NCBI GenBank assembly: GCA_024362935.1
Contig: JANCRA010000004.1
Span: forward strand, 21,905,121-21,969,120
Source: Setophaga petechia
Taxonomy: Eukaryota; Chordata; Aves; Passeriformes; Parulidae
DNA length: 64,000 bases
Direction: 5' to 3'
The position numbers and the translations under genes were made by a program. Below the pieces are notes generated by a model, which did not search any database, was not told the DNA's origin, and saw only the letters and a program-made list of their open reading frames with translations. Below, one piece after another: positions 48,051 through 60,929 of the stretch (its first letter is position 1; each line of letters begins with the position of its first letter).

Positions 48051-49184
48051 GACCGATATGCCAAGACAGAAGATGCATCTTAAATGCCTGTCCAGTTTAG
48101 TACTGAATTATGTCAACAAGGAATCTAAGAAAACCCATTTGCCTCTACCCTGTAGATAACTGTTACTTTTAAAGTGATAAAAAACAAATGGAAAAACCAG
48201 CTCCCCAAAATTTTAGCTTGTAAGTTCTGATGTATTCCTGTTGGCATTTTTTTCCAAGCACTCCATATACACCGGGACAGGAGATGGAGAGTGAATGAAT
48301 ATTTATTTGTCATACAAATCAGCTTTGTCAAAGGCATTGCAAATACTAGGTGTGGGTTTTCTAATTTTGTTATGACTCAGATGTGTGAAAGAAATGAGCC
48401 TGTGTTCTGGTGCTGTAAACCTTTCCAGAAAAATGGTTAAAAAACATTTCACAAGGAACGTACATGACAACTTTTTATGTTTTCTCTGCTGAACTTTTTA
48501 TGTTTTCTATGCTGTTCTCTGGGTTCACGTAGTAAACTTTACCTCTTTCATTTTGCATATTAATGTGAATAATATGTTGTTTGTGATAGAGGTCATTACT
48601 TACAATTTATTGCTTAAAACCCTGTATTTACATTTACATTTACCGTATGATACTTTTTTCCTTTTAAAATAACTTATTACAAATGTCATCAAAATGAATG
48701 ACATCCAATTTTAAACCAAAGAGTTGTTTCCACTTATGAGAACAGTACCATATTTGAATAGCAGAATACCATGTTGATCAGTATTTTCAGAGTATATAAT
48801 TTTATTTTCAATCTGTGAATACTCTGCACCTGCAAGATTTGGTGTCTACAGTTCAGACCCTCTTTTTATCCTCTTTGCCTCTGCTACCTTAGATATGAAA
48901 AGAAAAAAATGGTAAATGCTGCTAAAAATGAAATGAAATTTTATGAAATGCATTTCATAAAAATGAAAATGCCATACAAATGCCTTCTAAAGAATTCTGC
49001 AGGACAATTGGCTGTGTTTCATGATTCATTTATTACTTATCAGTGATTCAATTTTGCTTTAAGAATGAGAAGACACCATCATAGAACTTTACATCTGAGA
49101 GCAGTGGTAGTAGTAAAATAGAAAAATCCACAGCCTTCTAATAAATATGGTTTACACAACCTGCCTAAGGTAGGACTTTTTTTT
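48051..49184. other. Non-coding stretch, nothing recognised
   Basis: AT-rich. A short phrase (ACTTTTTATGTTTTCT) is repeated near 48470-48510. No exon or repeat family was recognised. Confidence 0.5.
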
Positions 49185-49795
49185 GATAGAATGGTGGGAG
49201 CAGTGGCCAGAGGGCCAGACTGCCCTTCAGAAGGGCCTTGACAGGGTGGAGAGAGGGGCAGAGAAGAACTGCCTGAAATTCAACAAAGGCAAATGCAGGG
49301 TCCTGCACCTGGGGAGGAAGAACCCCAGGCACCAGCACAGGCTGGGGTCTGATCTTCTGGAAAGCAGCTCTGAGGAGAAGGGCCTGGGGTTCCTGGTGTA
49401 CAGCAAGCTGTCCATGAGCCAGCAGTGTGTCCTGGTGGCCAAGAAGGGCAATGGTGTCCTGGGGTGCATTGGGAAGAGCAGTGCCAGCAGGCTGGGGGAG
49501 GTGATCCTGCCCCTCTACTCAGCCCTGGCGAGGCACAGCTGGAGTGCTGTGTCCAGTTCTGGGCTCCTCAGAAACAGAGAGACACAGAGCTGCTGGAGCA
49601 GGTCCAGTGGAGGGGACAAAGATGATGGGGGGACAGGAACATCTCTCGTGGGAGGAAACGCTGAGGGAGCTGGGCCTGCTCAGGCTTGAGCAGAGATGAC
49701 TGAGAGGGGACCTCATCAGTGTCTGTGAGTATCTGGAGGGAGAGTGTCAAGAGGATGGAGCCAGGCTCGGCTTGGTGTTGCCAATGGAAATTGGG
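49185..49795 (+). mobile_element. CR1 LINE copy, truncated at both ends
   Basis: Consensus landmarks are AAATTCAACAAAGGCAAATG, GGTCCTGCACCTGGGGAGGA and GTCCTGGTGGCCAAGAAGGG. The copy stops at about 49795 without the usual tail. It is relatively GC-rich and less diverged, which explains the 168-codon open frame in it; that frame is CR1 3' non-coding sequence, not a gene. Confidence 0.92.
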
Positions 49796-50505
49796 AAAAA
49801 GCTAGCTTAGCCAGTCAGCTCTTGATTTTTATCCTTCACCATGAAGAAACTTGGAACTGATACTGTTTAAAGGGCTGGAGCCATGCCTAATGTATGTCTT
49901 CATGAGAACTGAAACTTTTAAGGGATCAAAGAGAATAAGCATGAGTAACTTAATCACACAAAGTGTAGAACAGAAAGTAACAGATGACTTTTCAAGATAA
50001 CCAACAAATATGTAACAATTTCCACACATCAAAAGTGGAACCTTGGCATGGAACAGAACAAGGCAAACTTTCCACCCATTCCTATGCGAATAACCTATCA
50101 CTGGAATATTTTACCAGGAGCTGAAATTAATTTACTATTATAATGGCTCTCATTTTATTTTTAATTGGAGCATAGCTTTTAGAAAAACAGACAAACTGGG
50201 ATGAAAGGAAGTCCTTATGGTCTGTGTTGTACAGGAAATTAGACCAGAAATTTGCAGCAGCATCTCTCTAGTCCTTATGCTAATCTATAATGCATTTTTG
50301 TTCCGGGCAATCTTGGGGCTTATTGACATGGTATAACAAAAGAATTGCTGCCAGCTTTTGAGAGACTTCTAAGAAATGTTATCTCTTGAAATTCAGAGTA
50401 ATGTGTGCTACGTTCCATTTATTTAATTTGATTTGTCGCTAACAGGAACATAGAGCAGAAGCCAGCTGAGCAGGGAAATTGCATGCAGGGAAATATGCAT
50501 ATCCA
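49796..50505. other. Non-coding stretch, nothing recognised
   Basis: AT-rich sequence between a CR1 and the SINE; no feature was recognised. Confidence 0.5.
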
Positions 50506-50634
50506 GCATCAAAGCGTGGTGGTAAGAACGCCAAGGTTACAGGTTCGATGCCTGTACAGGACATTCACTGCAGAGTTTGACTCAATGATCCTGGTGAGCT
50601 CCTTCCAACTCACAATATTTTGAAATTCTGTGAA
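50506..50634 (+). mobile_element. tRNA-derived SINE with CR1-like 3' tail (TguSINE1-like)
   Basis: The left part is tRNA-like: AAAGCGTGGTGGTAAGAACG, CCAAGGTTACA, and a B box GGTTCGATGCC at 50542-50552. The right part (TTTGACTCAATGATCCTGGT, CTCCTTCCAACTCACAATAT, ATTCTGTGA) is a CR1 3' end, the tail needed for mobilisation by CR1. This tRNA(Ile)-head plus CR1-tail structure is that of the passerine TguSINE1 as I remember it. The 5' end with the A box is eroded, so it is not a functional tRNA gene. Confidence 0.85.
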
Positions 50635-51419
50635 AAGGAAAAGGAAATAAACATGAATTTAACAGAGGAAAACTAGGAATAAAATACTAACTCATACAAT
50701 ACTAAGTTTTACTTTGAGTTCCTACTCCACTTTCCAGCTCACTATTTGTCCCTGTTTCATTTGAGCTTCCTACAGCTTTATATTTTGGTTTCTGATCCCT
50801 TATCCCAAATAGGGTTTTTTGCACCAGAATGCTGTAACATACCCTTTGGTCAAAGGGGTTATAATTGAAAAATTCCTTAGTTCCTCTACTGTGACTTCGG
50901 GGGAAAAAAGAAAATAAAGAATGTTGTCATTCTAGTCTTTCTACTAATAATCAATTTTATTTTTCTACAGGTAAAGCAGAAAGAAGCTCTTAACTTTCAG
51001 TTTTCTTTTTGTTACACCACAGCATCTGTAGCCCTTAATTACCTAGGTTCTGCTCATCAGACAAAAATTGCCCCTTTAAGTAAAAGGAAAAGAATTGAAA
51101 GAAAACAAGGTAAAAGCCTGGTGTTTTGGTAAATCTCTGTCGAGTCTCTTTCAGACTAACAAACTGAATGCTAGATATTCCTAGCTTTGCTGTGCTCTTA
51201 ACTAACACAGGCCTCATGATCTCATGGCTCACAGCTATGAAGAAGGTCAGGACTCCAGCTACCAAAAAGACCTCTCAGATATCTGCTCAAAACCTCACTA
51301 AAGCTGTAGATCTCCTATGGGCCTTCTTTTCCCACTGTCTACCTCCCAGACTACATCTTCCCACACTGCCCCAGGGACTGTGCCCTCTCTGTGGTCTGTC
51401 TATCATCATTCCTGTAGGG
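50635..51419. other. Non-coding stretch, nothing recognised
   Basis: No gene or repeat was recognised between the SINE and the small CR1 tail fragment. Confidence 0.5.
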
Positions 51420-51475
51420 ATCACAGAGCTACAGAATGGTTGAGGTTGGAAGAGATCTGTGGAGGTCACCCAGAT
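51420..51475 (-). mobile_element. CR1 3'-end fragment
   Basis: The + strand carries ACAGAATGGTTGAGGTTGGA and GATCTGTGGAGGTCAC, the reverse complement of the last 50 or so bases of a CR1. Confidence 0.8.
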
Positions 51476-51535
51476 TAAGGAAGCTGAATTCTATTCTCTT
51501 TTATTCCATTAGCCGTCAACTGCTTATCCCATAAA

Positions 51536-51705
51536 TGTGTGTGGGGGGGTTGTTTTTTGTCTTTTTGTGGTTTTGTCTTTTTTAGTTTTTTGTCTTTTTA
51601 TTATTGTTGATTTTTGGTGGTTTTTTTGGTTTGGGTTGGGTTTTTTTTGTTGTTGTTGTTGTTTTGGTTTGGGTTTTTCTCTTCTCTTAATTTTTTTTTT
51701 TCCAG
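51536..51705. repeat. T/G-rich low-complexity tract
   Basis: About 170 bases of almost pure T and G, including a GTTGTTGTTGTTGTT stretch. Its complement resembles the A/C-rich tract at 53.5 kb in composition. The frames across it (Q- and K-rich) are not genes. Confidence 0.8.
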
Positions 51706-52534
51706 AGTACAGCTTGAACTCATGGTAGTGCGAATGTTTTGAGCACATAAGCGAAGTGCTGAGGTATCTCAGACACTGGTGGGCCAGTACGAGTGTTTAT
51801 GTGGAATTCTGGCAGGGTAGCTGCCCTCTAGCACATGTGGCAGAAGGCTTGGAAGATGGTCAGGGTGTTTCCACTGCCACAATGTGAATGGATAAGTAGT
51901 GTGAGTGTGAAGTTTGTATCTGTTCTCTTCCACTAATAATGCCATAATGGTTAATATTACTTGAGCTCCTCTCCCAAGAAAGTCTTGATGCACACAGTTC
52001 TTTCTTTCGACACTTAGGCTTAGATTTCTGCTTTAAAAGAGTGCTTGTCAACATCCAAGAAATTTCACACAAGGTATCTTAGGCAACGTATTCAGAAACT
52101 TGCAAATTACAAAAATTCTCTAAGACATTAAAAATTTCAGATTTGCTTAATTTTTTTTTCTCAGCCACTAAGCAATAGAAGAATAAAAGAAGAAAAATCA
52201 GCAGCACAAAGTCATAAAAAACAGAGCAGGAGAGAAACATACCAGCCATAAAACATACAATTACTCTGTTTTTTACTGCAATGCTTATCATTAGTTCTCA
52301 AGTTCAGAAATGTCTGTGTAAATTAATACTGACTTCCTTCAGAATAATATATTTGCCACTCAGATATACTTATGTTCCAAGACAGACAATAAACTTGAGA
52401 GAGGAATTCAGAGGGACTGACCTGTTTATTTAAGAAACAAAATAACCAAGTGGAAAAAAAAAAAAAAAACAGCGAAATTAGTTTAATTCCAAAATAAAAA
52501 TGAATTTTCTTCCAAATTTACAGCTTTTCACATC
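51706..52534. other. Non-coding stretch, nothing recognised
   Basis: It includes an A run near 52455-52471. No gene or repeat family was identified. Confidence 0.5.
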
Positions 52535-52675
52535 CTCTTTGAAGGCCAGGTTGGATGGGGCCCTGGGCACCTGCTACAGTGGGTGGCAGGGAGGCCACTC
52601 CATGGCACAGACGGTGGAACTAGATGCCAGACTTTAAGGCAGCTTCCAACCCAAGCTATTGTGTGATTCTATGGT
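52535..52675 (+). mobile_element. CR1 3'-end fragment
   Basis: GAAGGCCAGGTTGGATGGGG, GGCAGCTTCCAACCCAAGCT and the ATTCTATGGTTTTATGATG tail are a CR1 3' end in + orientation. Confidence 0.85.
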
Positions 52676-53535
52676 TTTATGATGTGATCTTTTTCCTCTT
52701 TGATGTGAATTGCCTATCTTTGGTTTATTCTGTTTCTTCAATTAAATTTCTTGCACATGCTAGTCTAGGGGCAAATTAGACCACTTTTCCCATCCGTTTT
52801 TAAATAGCATTATATAAATACTTGAAAACTGTGAGATATACTCTTTAATGTCACGATATACTAATTTAATGTTGTGTGTATAACTTACTATTTACTTCCA
52901 AGAAATACAGTTTTTCATGGTACAGCAAGAATTGAAAAAATTAATTCAGTATTTCTTCACTGTATCTTACATGCAGATAGAATGTATTCTATCTGGAAAT
53001 AGGGTAAATTATCAGTAAAGGTGTTAAGAATCAAGAGACAGAAGGGAAAATACTTTGTTTAAAGGATACAAAATTTTGTTGAAGCTTCTTTTTCCTGTGA
53101 TGGGCTGCTGCTCTCAGCTCTGCAGGTTTTTTCCCTACAGGTCTACCACACATTCTCCTCAAAGCCAATATTCACCAGTGAGTGCTAACAATACAATTTG
53201 ATGAAGCACAGTGAATAAGGTTTGCACATCAAATTCTATCTTTCCTTAACTTGCTCTATTCTTGATGGTCTATAGATGACTTGATAAACACTGCTGTAAA
53301 TGTCAAAGCCATTGAAATCCATATTTTTTTGCAAGTAAACAGGGCCTTTGTAGGCTCTACTAGACAGCTACTGACCACAACACCTACTCAGAGCCCTTGC
53401 AAATAGCACCATGATCACTGCTAGTGTAGAGGGACTTCCTTTCTGTGTTGGCAGCGTGGCCTCTAGGCAGCAAGCAGGCATGTCTTCATGCCTCTGAATT
53501 AATCTCCCAGTCAAACAAGATGTGGAAATGGCTTG

Positions 53536-53690
53536 CAAAAAAATCCCCAAAGAAACAAACAAACAACAACAACCAAACAAAAACAAACAAAAATCCACAC
53601 AAAGATACCCCATCACAAACAAAACCCAAAGCAAACAAAACAAACAAAAAACTCCAAATGAAACTAAAAAACCCCCACAAAATGCAAAGA
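53536..53690. repeat. A/C-rich low-complexity tract
   Basis: About 150 bases of AAC/AAAC-type repeats on the + strand (AAACAAACAAACAACAACAA). It is non-coding, although open frames cross it. Confidence 0.8.
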
Positions 53691-56600
53691 GAAATCCAGC
53701 ATGAGAGTTTCATTTTTTTGCCCTGCAAAATGCTCTGCATCCTTCCAAGAAAGATGCTCAGATTTGCTGACCAACATCAATATAATGGCCTTTAGAGTCT
53801 CTTCACATGTTGCAAGAATATCTAAACCAAATTCATGAAAAGAATGGTGTACATCATGTTTCAATACACATACAGGAGTGGAAAATAGGAGTGTTAAAAT
53901 GGAACCATGGCATTTGATAGGAAATAGATTAACACTAAAAACACTTTCTAAATTTTTTTTCCGAACACTGTCTGAATTTGCCAGATTTTTTTTTTCTTCA
54001 TTGTGGAAAATTCACTTCAAACAGTAATTTTGTTGGCAGATCATAAATCCATAAAATGTGTCACAGGCTCTAGCACTAAGGAAAGAGCAGGCCTAGAGGA
54101 GCTTTCCAGCTGGTTCTCTTTCTGAAGTGGCCTTTTCATTTTTAACATGACACCAGATGCTGATATAAATGATTTTGGCTGAGTTGCTACTAATTGGTCT
54201 TTTCATATGCAATTAATTTCTTTGTTTCTTATTCACTAAGGGATTTAATTGCTGCAAAATAGAAATTTGCCAATTTTCCTTTAGAGAAATGCACATTAAA
54301 CTTTCCATTAAAATAAAATCCTCAGATCTTCCATTGCAAGGAGTTGTTCAGGTATTACTGTAAATGTCTGTAAAATAGTATGTTTCTCTTCTAAGAATAA
54401 AGATTTTTCAGCTGTACATATTCACTCATTTCTACCTTAAAGATGATGTATGCAAGCAAGACTGTGCAAGAAAACCTAATGACCTGGAAAAACTTATCAG
54501 TGATAGCAGTCACATGGTTTTCACACAGAGAGCATGTGTTTCATACAGCCAATTGTATGCAGGTATCAAAACTCTCTAGCTGCAACACACATTTACAAGT
54601 ACCTTCCTCTCAGGACTGATTCAACCTCTGACTCCTCATGCCAAATCTAAAACCACAGACTTTTGTCTTTTGTTGTTTTAAACTTTATTTTCTTAGAGCC
54701 TTTGATGAATAATTTTTAAATTATATTTTGAAATTTTTTCTTGCCTTCTGATTAGGTTTTTTTTCTTATTCTGCTGACAAAGGTCTCTGAGAGATGTACT
54801 CTGGTTAATTTTGTTGTGACTACTACAGATGTGAATTTGCCAGATTGAACCCAGACAACAGAACCAGGGGCATATGCTTCCATCCAGATTCTGGTGCAGA
54901 AGCATCAAGTTCTGGTAGAGAAGTTGGGTGAAAAAATATATTCAGCCACAGCTGTCTCTGTACAGTGACTTTATTTTAGTCTCTATAGCAAAGTTTTGAC
55001 ACTTTAAATCTCCTCAAGCCACAGCTCAGAGAATGATTGGACTTTGTTCCATCTTCTGCACCCTTAGGGGATTTGTTTTTCAAGCTTCCCTTTGCCAATA
55101 AATCATTCTTTTGCAGCAACAAAGGCAGCAACGCAATTATTCACTTACTACAAAGGAAGGAACACGGGGAAGAGAAAGGATATTTGGTCTGCAGTACATT
55201 GAAGTCTGTTCTGAAAAGCCAGAAAATATTCACCACTTGTACATATCCTTCTAATGTGAACCGTTACATGCAATCCTCCACTTCCAAGTACAGCACTAAT
55301 TCTGGAATCCTCACTTACAAGCTCTACATCATTAATGATTTTTCCCATCACTACTGTCCTCCCTTTTCAGTATCAGATCACATGTCTATATGTACTATTT
55401 ATGCCACTAATAACATGGCAAAGTAAGAGGAGAACAATTTGCAATAAATCCACTGCTGGCTGAAGGGCTTCCTCCCAGTCATTCCTAATGCACTAAACCC
55501 AAGCCTTGGGTTACTGTGTGCTGTGTGCTTGTGTAACTTTGTGTGTTATGTTAATGCTACATAGAAATAGCAACGATAAAGTCAGAACATTTCAGATGAA
55601 AGGCCATATAAAGTGAAAAATATATATCTATATCCAGGAGATATAAATATGACATTTTGTGGAGAAAGGCTAACAAGGTATCAGCTCTGGTGAGTACCTC
55701 AGAGCTGAATTTGGTACATTTATGGGTGTACCTCTCCTCAAATGTTTCTATTTATGAATACATAGGTGATATTGAGCAGGAAAAAACCCACAATTTTCAC
55801 CCATTGCCTCAGTATTCACCAGTATTTACTTTTCTTAAGAACAGTCCAGCCTAAAGAATGAGTGCCCTTCATAGTATTTTTTGAGAAAAAAATGCTCCTT
55901 CCAAATAAGGAATTATGAACCTACCTCAAAGATATGGGCATGTAAGAAATTAAAAATCACCACTATCACAAAGGCAACTTAGTTTAGAGGCTCAAGTAAG
56001 CCAGTTCAGTTCAACCTTTCTTCAAAATCCTATATATATATATAAATATATTTAGACCAGTCCTTCTACCATCTTTTATTTTTCTGTGAGAAACCATAGA
56101 AGTGTACACTTTTTAAGACCTACTTTTTCCTCCTTTCTGCTCTTCCCCTTGTGATATTGTTCCAGTTACAGTTTTTTATGTTATTTTTTTCCCAGAAGCA
56201 TCTAAAAGTCAGTTATAATTAGTTGAAATAACTCGAAGGGTTAACTCTGTTTCTAGTAAGCTGAACTGTCTCCCCTAGTGCCAAAGAACCAAAGCAAAAT
56301 GAAAATGTATGTAACATAATATTTTACTTAAAGAGCAGTATAAAGCCCAAAGAACCAAAAAAAACCCCACAAAATAAAGCAAAACAGGCCTATCCCTCAA
56401 ACAAAATAACATGAAGATGACACAAAACTTGGAATTAATTCGTAAGTGAGGAAGAAAACTCTGTAACATTTTTGGTAGCTCTGATATTTTATAACGTAGA
56501 GAAAAACCTACAGGTTTCTAACCAACAGTCACCTGTTTTGAAGAACAAATTAATTCAGCAATTCTGCTAGAAAACAAGTAAGTGGGTAGTTGGAACTTAT

Positions 56601-59535
56601 ATGCTAAGAAAACAAGAAAACCCCTGTTACTATTGCTTTTGCATCTGGATATGTCTAGAAACTGTTTAAGAAGGAGGACTACCAGAAGCCCATTACTCTG
56701 AATTTACCAAAGAAGAAGTAAAAAAGCAACTCTAAACCCAGCCTGTCATATTTATTTAAATTCAGTGGAGTAATGCAAAGAGTGACGCAACAACCCCTCC
56801 AGTATTGGCAGCAATAAGATGAAATAGATCCCAGTACTCAGTCTTGTCAACAACATGGCATAGTAGGGAAACTTGAAGTCATTGAAGTAAAAGGAAGTGG
56901 TCCATGTATTTACAAAACTGTACAGACTCTTACAGGTCTCTTAATAATAATTAGTAACTAGTATTATGTCTTATAAACACACAATTTTACTATGACATGC
57001 CAGAAAAGAACTTCATCATTTGAAGCAGTGGCATTACTGGAAACAGTGCCATTAAGAGTCTGGTAATTTTTAAATACAATAGGACATTCTGATGAATAAG
57101 ACCATTAAAAAGCACAAAACAAAAAAACCCGAACTAAAACAAATTCAACATAAAATCAGCAAAAAAAGACTCCCAACACATCCTTAACAAGTCCCACATA
57201 TTCTAATACCAACAAACATGTCCCAGCTGGGCACGTCCGTATTGCTTGTGTGGCAGGGAAGGTTGCCATTTAAGAAGTGGACAATTTCCTTCCTGACTTC
57301 CATGTAGAGTCCTATTAACTCACTTGCATGGCATTTTATACTTGGTCATGTAAAGCAGCAAAAAAATTTAAGCCCCCAAAGTGGATACTGAATCACTTTG
57401 CTCTGAAAGGAGGCCAATGTTCTCTCTCAAAATAAAAGCTTATAAAACAAAAAAGAACAACTATGCCCTTCCTGGAAGGAAGCAGAAGATCTGATGTTGT
57501 GTGCCCAAGTCTCTAAGGATATGGTGCTACGTGCTACATTGTGTGACTGAATGAACACAGCTCCTTCTCCTGGTGCTTTGAAAAGAGCCTCTCCTCTGCT
57601 GACTCATTGCTTTTATTGCAATTGGGTTGCTTTGAGAAGCTTTCTCCTTTCTCTTATTTATAACCATCCAGCAGCACTAAATTCTCTGAAGCAAAGAACT
57701 TCAGGTTTCTACCTTCAACCTCTTTGAGGAGATCAGCTAAAATCACAAAAGATCCAAAGACAGATACAATTAGTCTGTTCACATAAGTCTCATTTCCTTG
57801 GAAAATCAAGTTGAGACCTCTGTTTAGGAGTGCCTAGACCCATACTTTGTGCATTGGCCAATAACTAAATGTTTATTATGAAGCAGGGTATAATATATTT
57901 TGGAATGCTTTGAATTAGAGTCTCTATAAAACAAACTTCTACAATACATCTAGACTGTCCATAAATTTCATCCCTTTATCAGCTGAATTAGTGCCAGCCC
58001 AATGAAAATCAGTTTAAAAAGGATTGTGTCTTTTAGCTAAGTTTAATTGCAAGGAAAAATCCTTTTAAAAGCACAAAATAAAATTATTACCATCAGATTA
58101 CTTTTAAAACAAAGCATCTGCTATAAGAAATGGTTTCTCTCCTAAGGTTTAAAATAATGAAGGGAAAAAATGACTGTGTTATATAATTTTCCAAATCTTC
58201 AAATGCCTACATGCAAGGAAATCCACCAATGCCTCTTTGCTATGTTTTCCATTTGTCCACACTACATGGGTTCCCTGTGTACTTCCCAAACTTGATCTTG
58301 CTATACTTGTCTTTTTTGCATTCCCCTTTTCTGACATAACCTGTTTACCTATCCCATAACATTGATTTGGCATTATAGTGCTTTCTTAAAAAAAAAATAG
58401 TTCTGCTGACACAGTCATGCTGGGGCAACTTTGCAAGAATAAAGGACACTAGATTATCATTTACTGAAAGTCAGAAACATTTTGGAGAAATGCATTTTTC
58501 ACAGTATTCTGTTTTACTCCCTAGGAAAAAACCAATTGTTCAGACTGCCAAAAAGAATTGTTAATTGCAGACATATGCCCTGTCATTTCACATGTGCATG
58601 TATAAACCAAACCAACCCACAACAACAGGACTGAATTCCTTTTCTATGATCCCCATCCCAGACAACTATATAAAAACCTCTTCATAGCTGGCTAAATGTA
58701 CACATTTAGAAGTTTAGTTCTCTTTTCTTCAATGCAAGTAAATTGAAATTTCTAATGTCATCCAAAGTGGAGAGGGGAAAGAGTGATTTTCCTGCAATAT
58801 AGGCTATATTTTAATTTGGAAGATGAGGGAGAAGTTTTGTTGAACTAGTATTTTAAAATCTCTGTTGCATCCCTAGTATCTTTATATGAGTAGCAAGAGC
58901 AAAAACTAATGTAATTCAACAAGCTATGACTGGCTGGCAGAAACAAACACCCAAGAATATATCTGAAAATTATCCTTTTAAGACGGATAGATACAAGCAG
59001 AATGGTATATTTCACTTCCTCCATCTCAACTTATTTTTTTGTCTACAATGTTTGAAATTTAATTTCCTACAATTTGACTTTGATAAAAAAAATTTGGTAC
59101 AGTGAGAAAGGGCTTTCACTATTTCAGTTGTCAATGACTTGCTGTCAAATGATTTTTCATTTCTCTGTGCCTCACCTGTACAGTTCATCTTTCATTTACA
59201 TATACTAGTAGTCACAGTTACTCAAGCACTGTTTCTCAAAGAAGCCATTAACTTTCAACTTGCTTTTTAGAAATCTGTATTCTCACAAGAGGTGTTTGTA
59301 AAAGTAGTTAATACAAGCTGTCACACAAAAGCACTATCCTCAGATTCTAAATTATGTTGTACTGTAAAGGACTATTCAACCAACACTCAATTTACCAATT
59401 CCTACTCTGTGGTACTGAAAAAAATGTGATCTATAGAATATTAATAACAATTCCTCCACCCCACCCCCTCAATGAGTTCACGTCTAGCAGGAAATTTTAC
59501 AGTGGTTATAACAAGAAAACAAACAAACAATCAAC

Positions 59536-59558
59536 GCTTCTCTCCAACAAGCGTAAAA
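59536..59558 (+). repeat. 23-base dispersed direct repeat, copy 1
   Basis: Identical to 60645-60667. It begins GCTTCTCTCCAACAAG and runs to an AAAA. The flanks differ. Confidence 0.9.
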
Positions 59559-60644
59559 AATGCAAACGAACAAAAAAAAAAGGAGGAAAAAGCCCTAACC
59601 AAACAGCCCTTCCAGAACTGTACAGTTTAGAGGGTAGTATAATCATGTCTTATATTATTTATGAACTGTAGGATTCCTAAACATCTGCAGGATCTTCATC
59701 TAAAATGTACACAAAACATGCTATGACACCTTTTAATTTCAAGTTGAGGTCTAGAAAAAATATCCCAAAGAATACACAATCTGAAATAAAGTAAAAATTG
59801 CTTTCTCAGTTAAAGGTCAAGCATGACTATAGTACATAACTACTTCATCCAAGAAAAAACCCTTACCCTCTCATTTCAGCATCTATTGTGGAAAATAAAT
59901 AACTACAGCTGAAAACAGCAATAAGAAACCTCATTCAATACCATCTGTAAATTGCTTTTATTTCTGAAGGTTAACAAGTCCTTTTGATATTCTACCCATA
60001 CAGGAGTTACAGATTTTCAGATACGTTACACTCACAAAGAGACACAGCATAGAACAATCTGTTCTCTGCTACAAAAGCTCTAAAGACAGATATTCAGCAA
60101 CCAGAGAATTCATGGGCCCTGACTTGGTCAAAGCACAAACCTGAATAAAAGAAAAATAAAAATGCAAACAGATAAACAAAATTGATAAAGTGCCATAGGA
60201 AAACAAATATTTCAGAGAAAACAAGTCATGCCATGGAAAAGGCAGGCATGGTGTAAAGTGGGGGACCATGCATGGTGATTTCTTCCTTGTCACTGGATTC
60301 ACCTTTGCAATACATTATGACAGCAGAATCACAATTGCCGTGTTCATTACTGTTGTTGACAATTGTTTTTCATTACAGGCCTAAGTTCCATTAATGTACG
60401 ACAATTACAAGACTAACAGTACTTTGCATTATATTCAGTACCTAATGAAAGATCAAAATGCAGTAGTCTTCTGCAAAGTGGCTGGAGTGATGCCTGGTTA
60501 TTTTCATGTTGTCTCTCAGGGGTTTCTCTGTGTGTAAGCAAAAGGGATTTTGCTTTCTCCATGTCACTGAAGCTGGCCTTGCCAAACTCTTCTTATCACT
60601 TAGTGCTTTGTTACCTCTGATAAAGAGCCAGAACACTACATTTT

Positions 60645-60667
60645 GCTTCTCTCCAACAAGCGTAAAA
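60645..60667 (+). repeat. 23-base dispersed direct repeat, copy 2
   Basis: The second perfect copy, 1109 bases downstream of the first. No recognised transposon lies at either place. Confidence 0.9.
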
Positions 60668-60929
60668 TAGCATTATAATCTTCAGAATCTGAAGATACTG
60701 CCAGCACAGCTATCATCAAGAACTAAATTTTGGCAGAATAATGTGTTATGGAAATGCATCCAGCTCAGTTCTCAGTGCTCAGAATAAAAAAACCTTTGTT
60801 AGTTTATTAAGTCTTTGTATATTTTTTTAATGGGAAGGAAGGAACCCAAATCCAAACATGAAATTCAGTAAGAGAGAGTGCAAAATAGACTCCTTTAAAT
60901 AGATTCTGATGGTCATAGGTTTTCATCAA

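Larger units (their letters stand above)
52676..60929. other. Long non-coding stretch, probable relic-gene intron
   Basis: Eight kilobases of AT-rich sequence without a recognised transposon. It contains A/C-rich tracts (53.5 and 57.1 kb), a TA run at 56031-56050, and one copy of a 23-base repeat at 59536 paired with 60645. The 129-codon frame at 55037-55426 has no recognisable features. Confidence 0.5.

Noticed and set aside
49183..49689. 168-codon open frame on the + strand
   Set aside because: It lies fully inside a CR1 3' non-coding region. GC-rich transposon sequence has fewer stops.
50512..50585. A tRNA gene, suggested by the B box GGTTCGATGCC
   Set aside because: No A box or acceptor-stem pairing is preserved and a CR1 tail follows directly, so it is a SINE.
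53445..53795. Lysine/asparagine-rich open frame of 116 codons
   Set aside because: It is generated by the A/C-rich low-complexity tract.
55037..55426. 129-codon open frame on the + strand
   Set aside because: No recognisable motif or family and no nearby exon structure; treated as chance.
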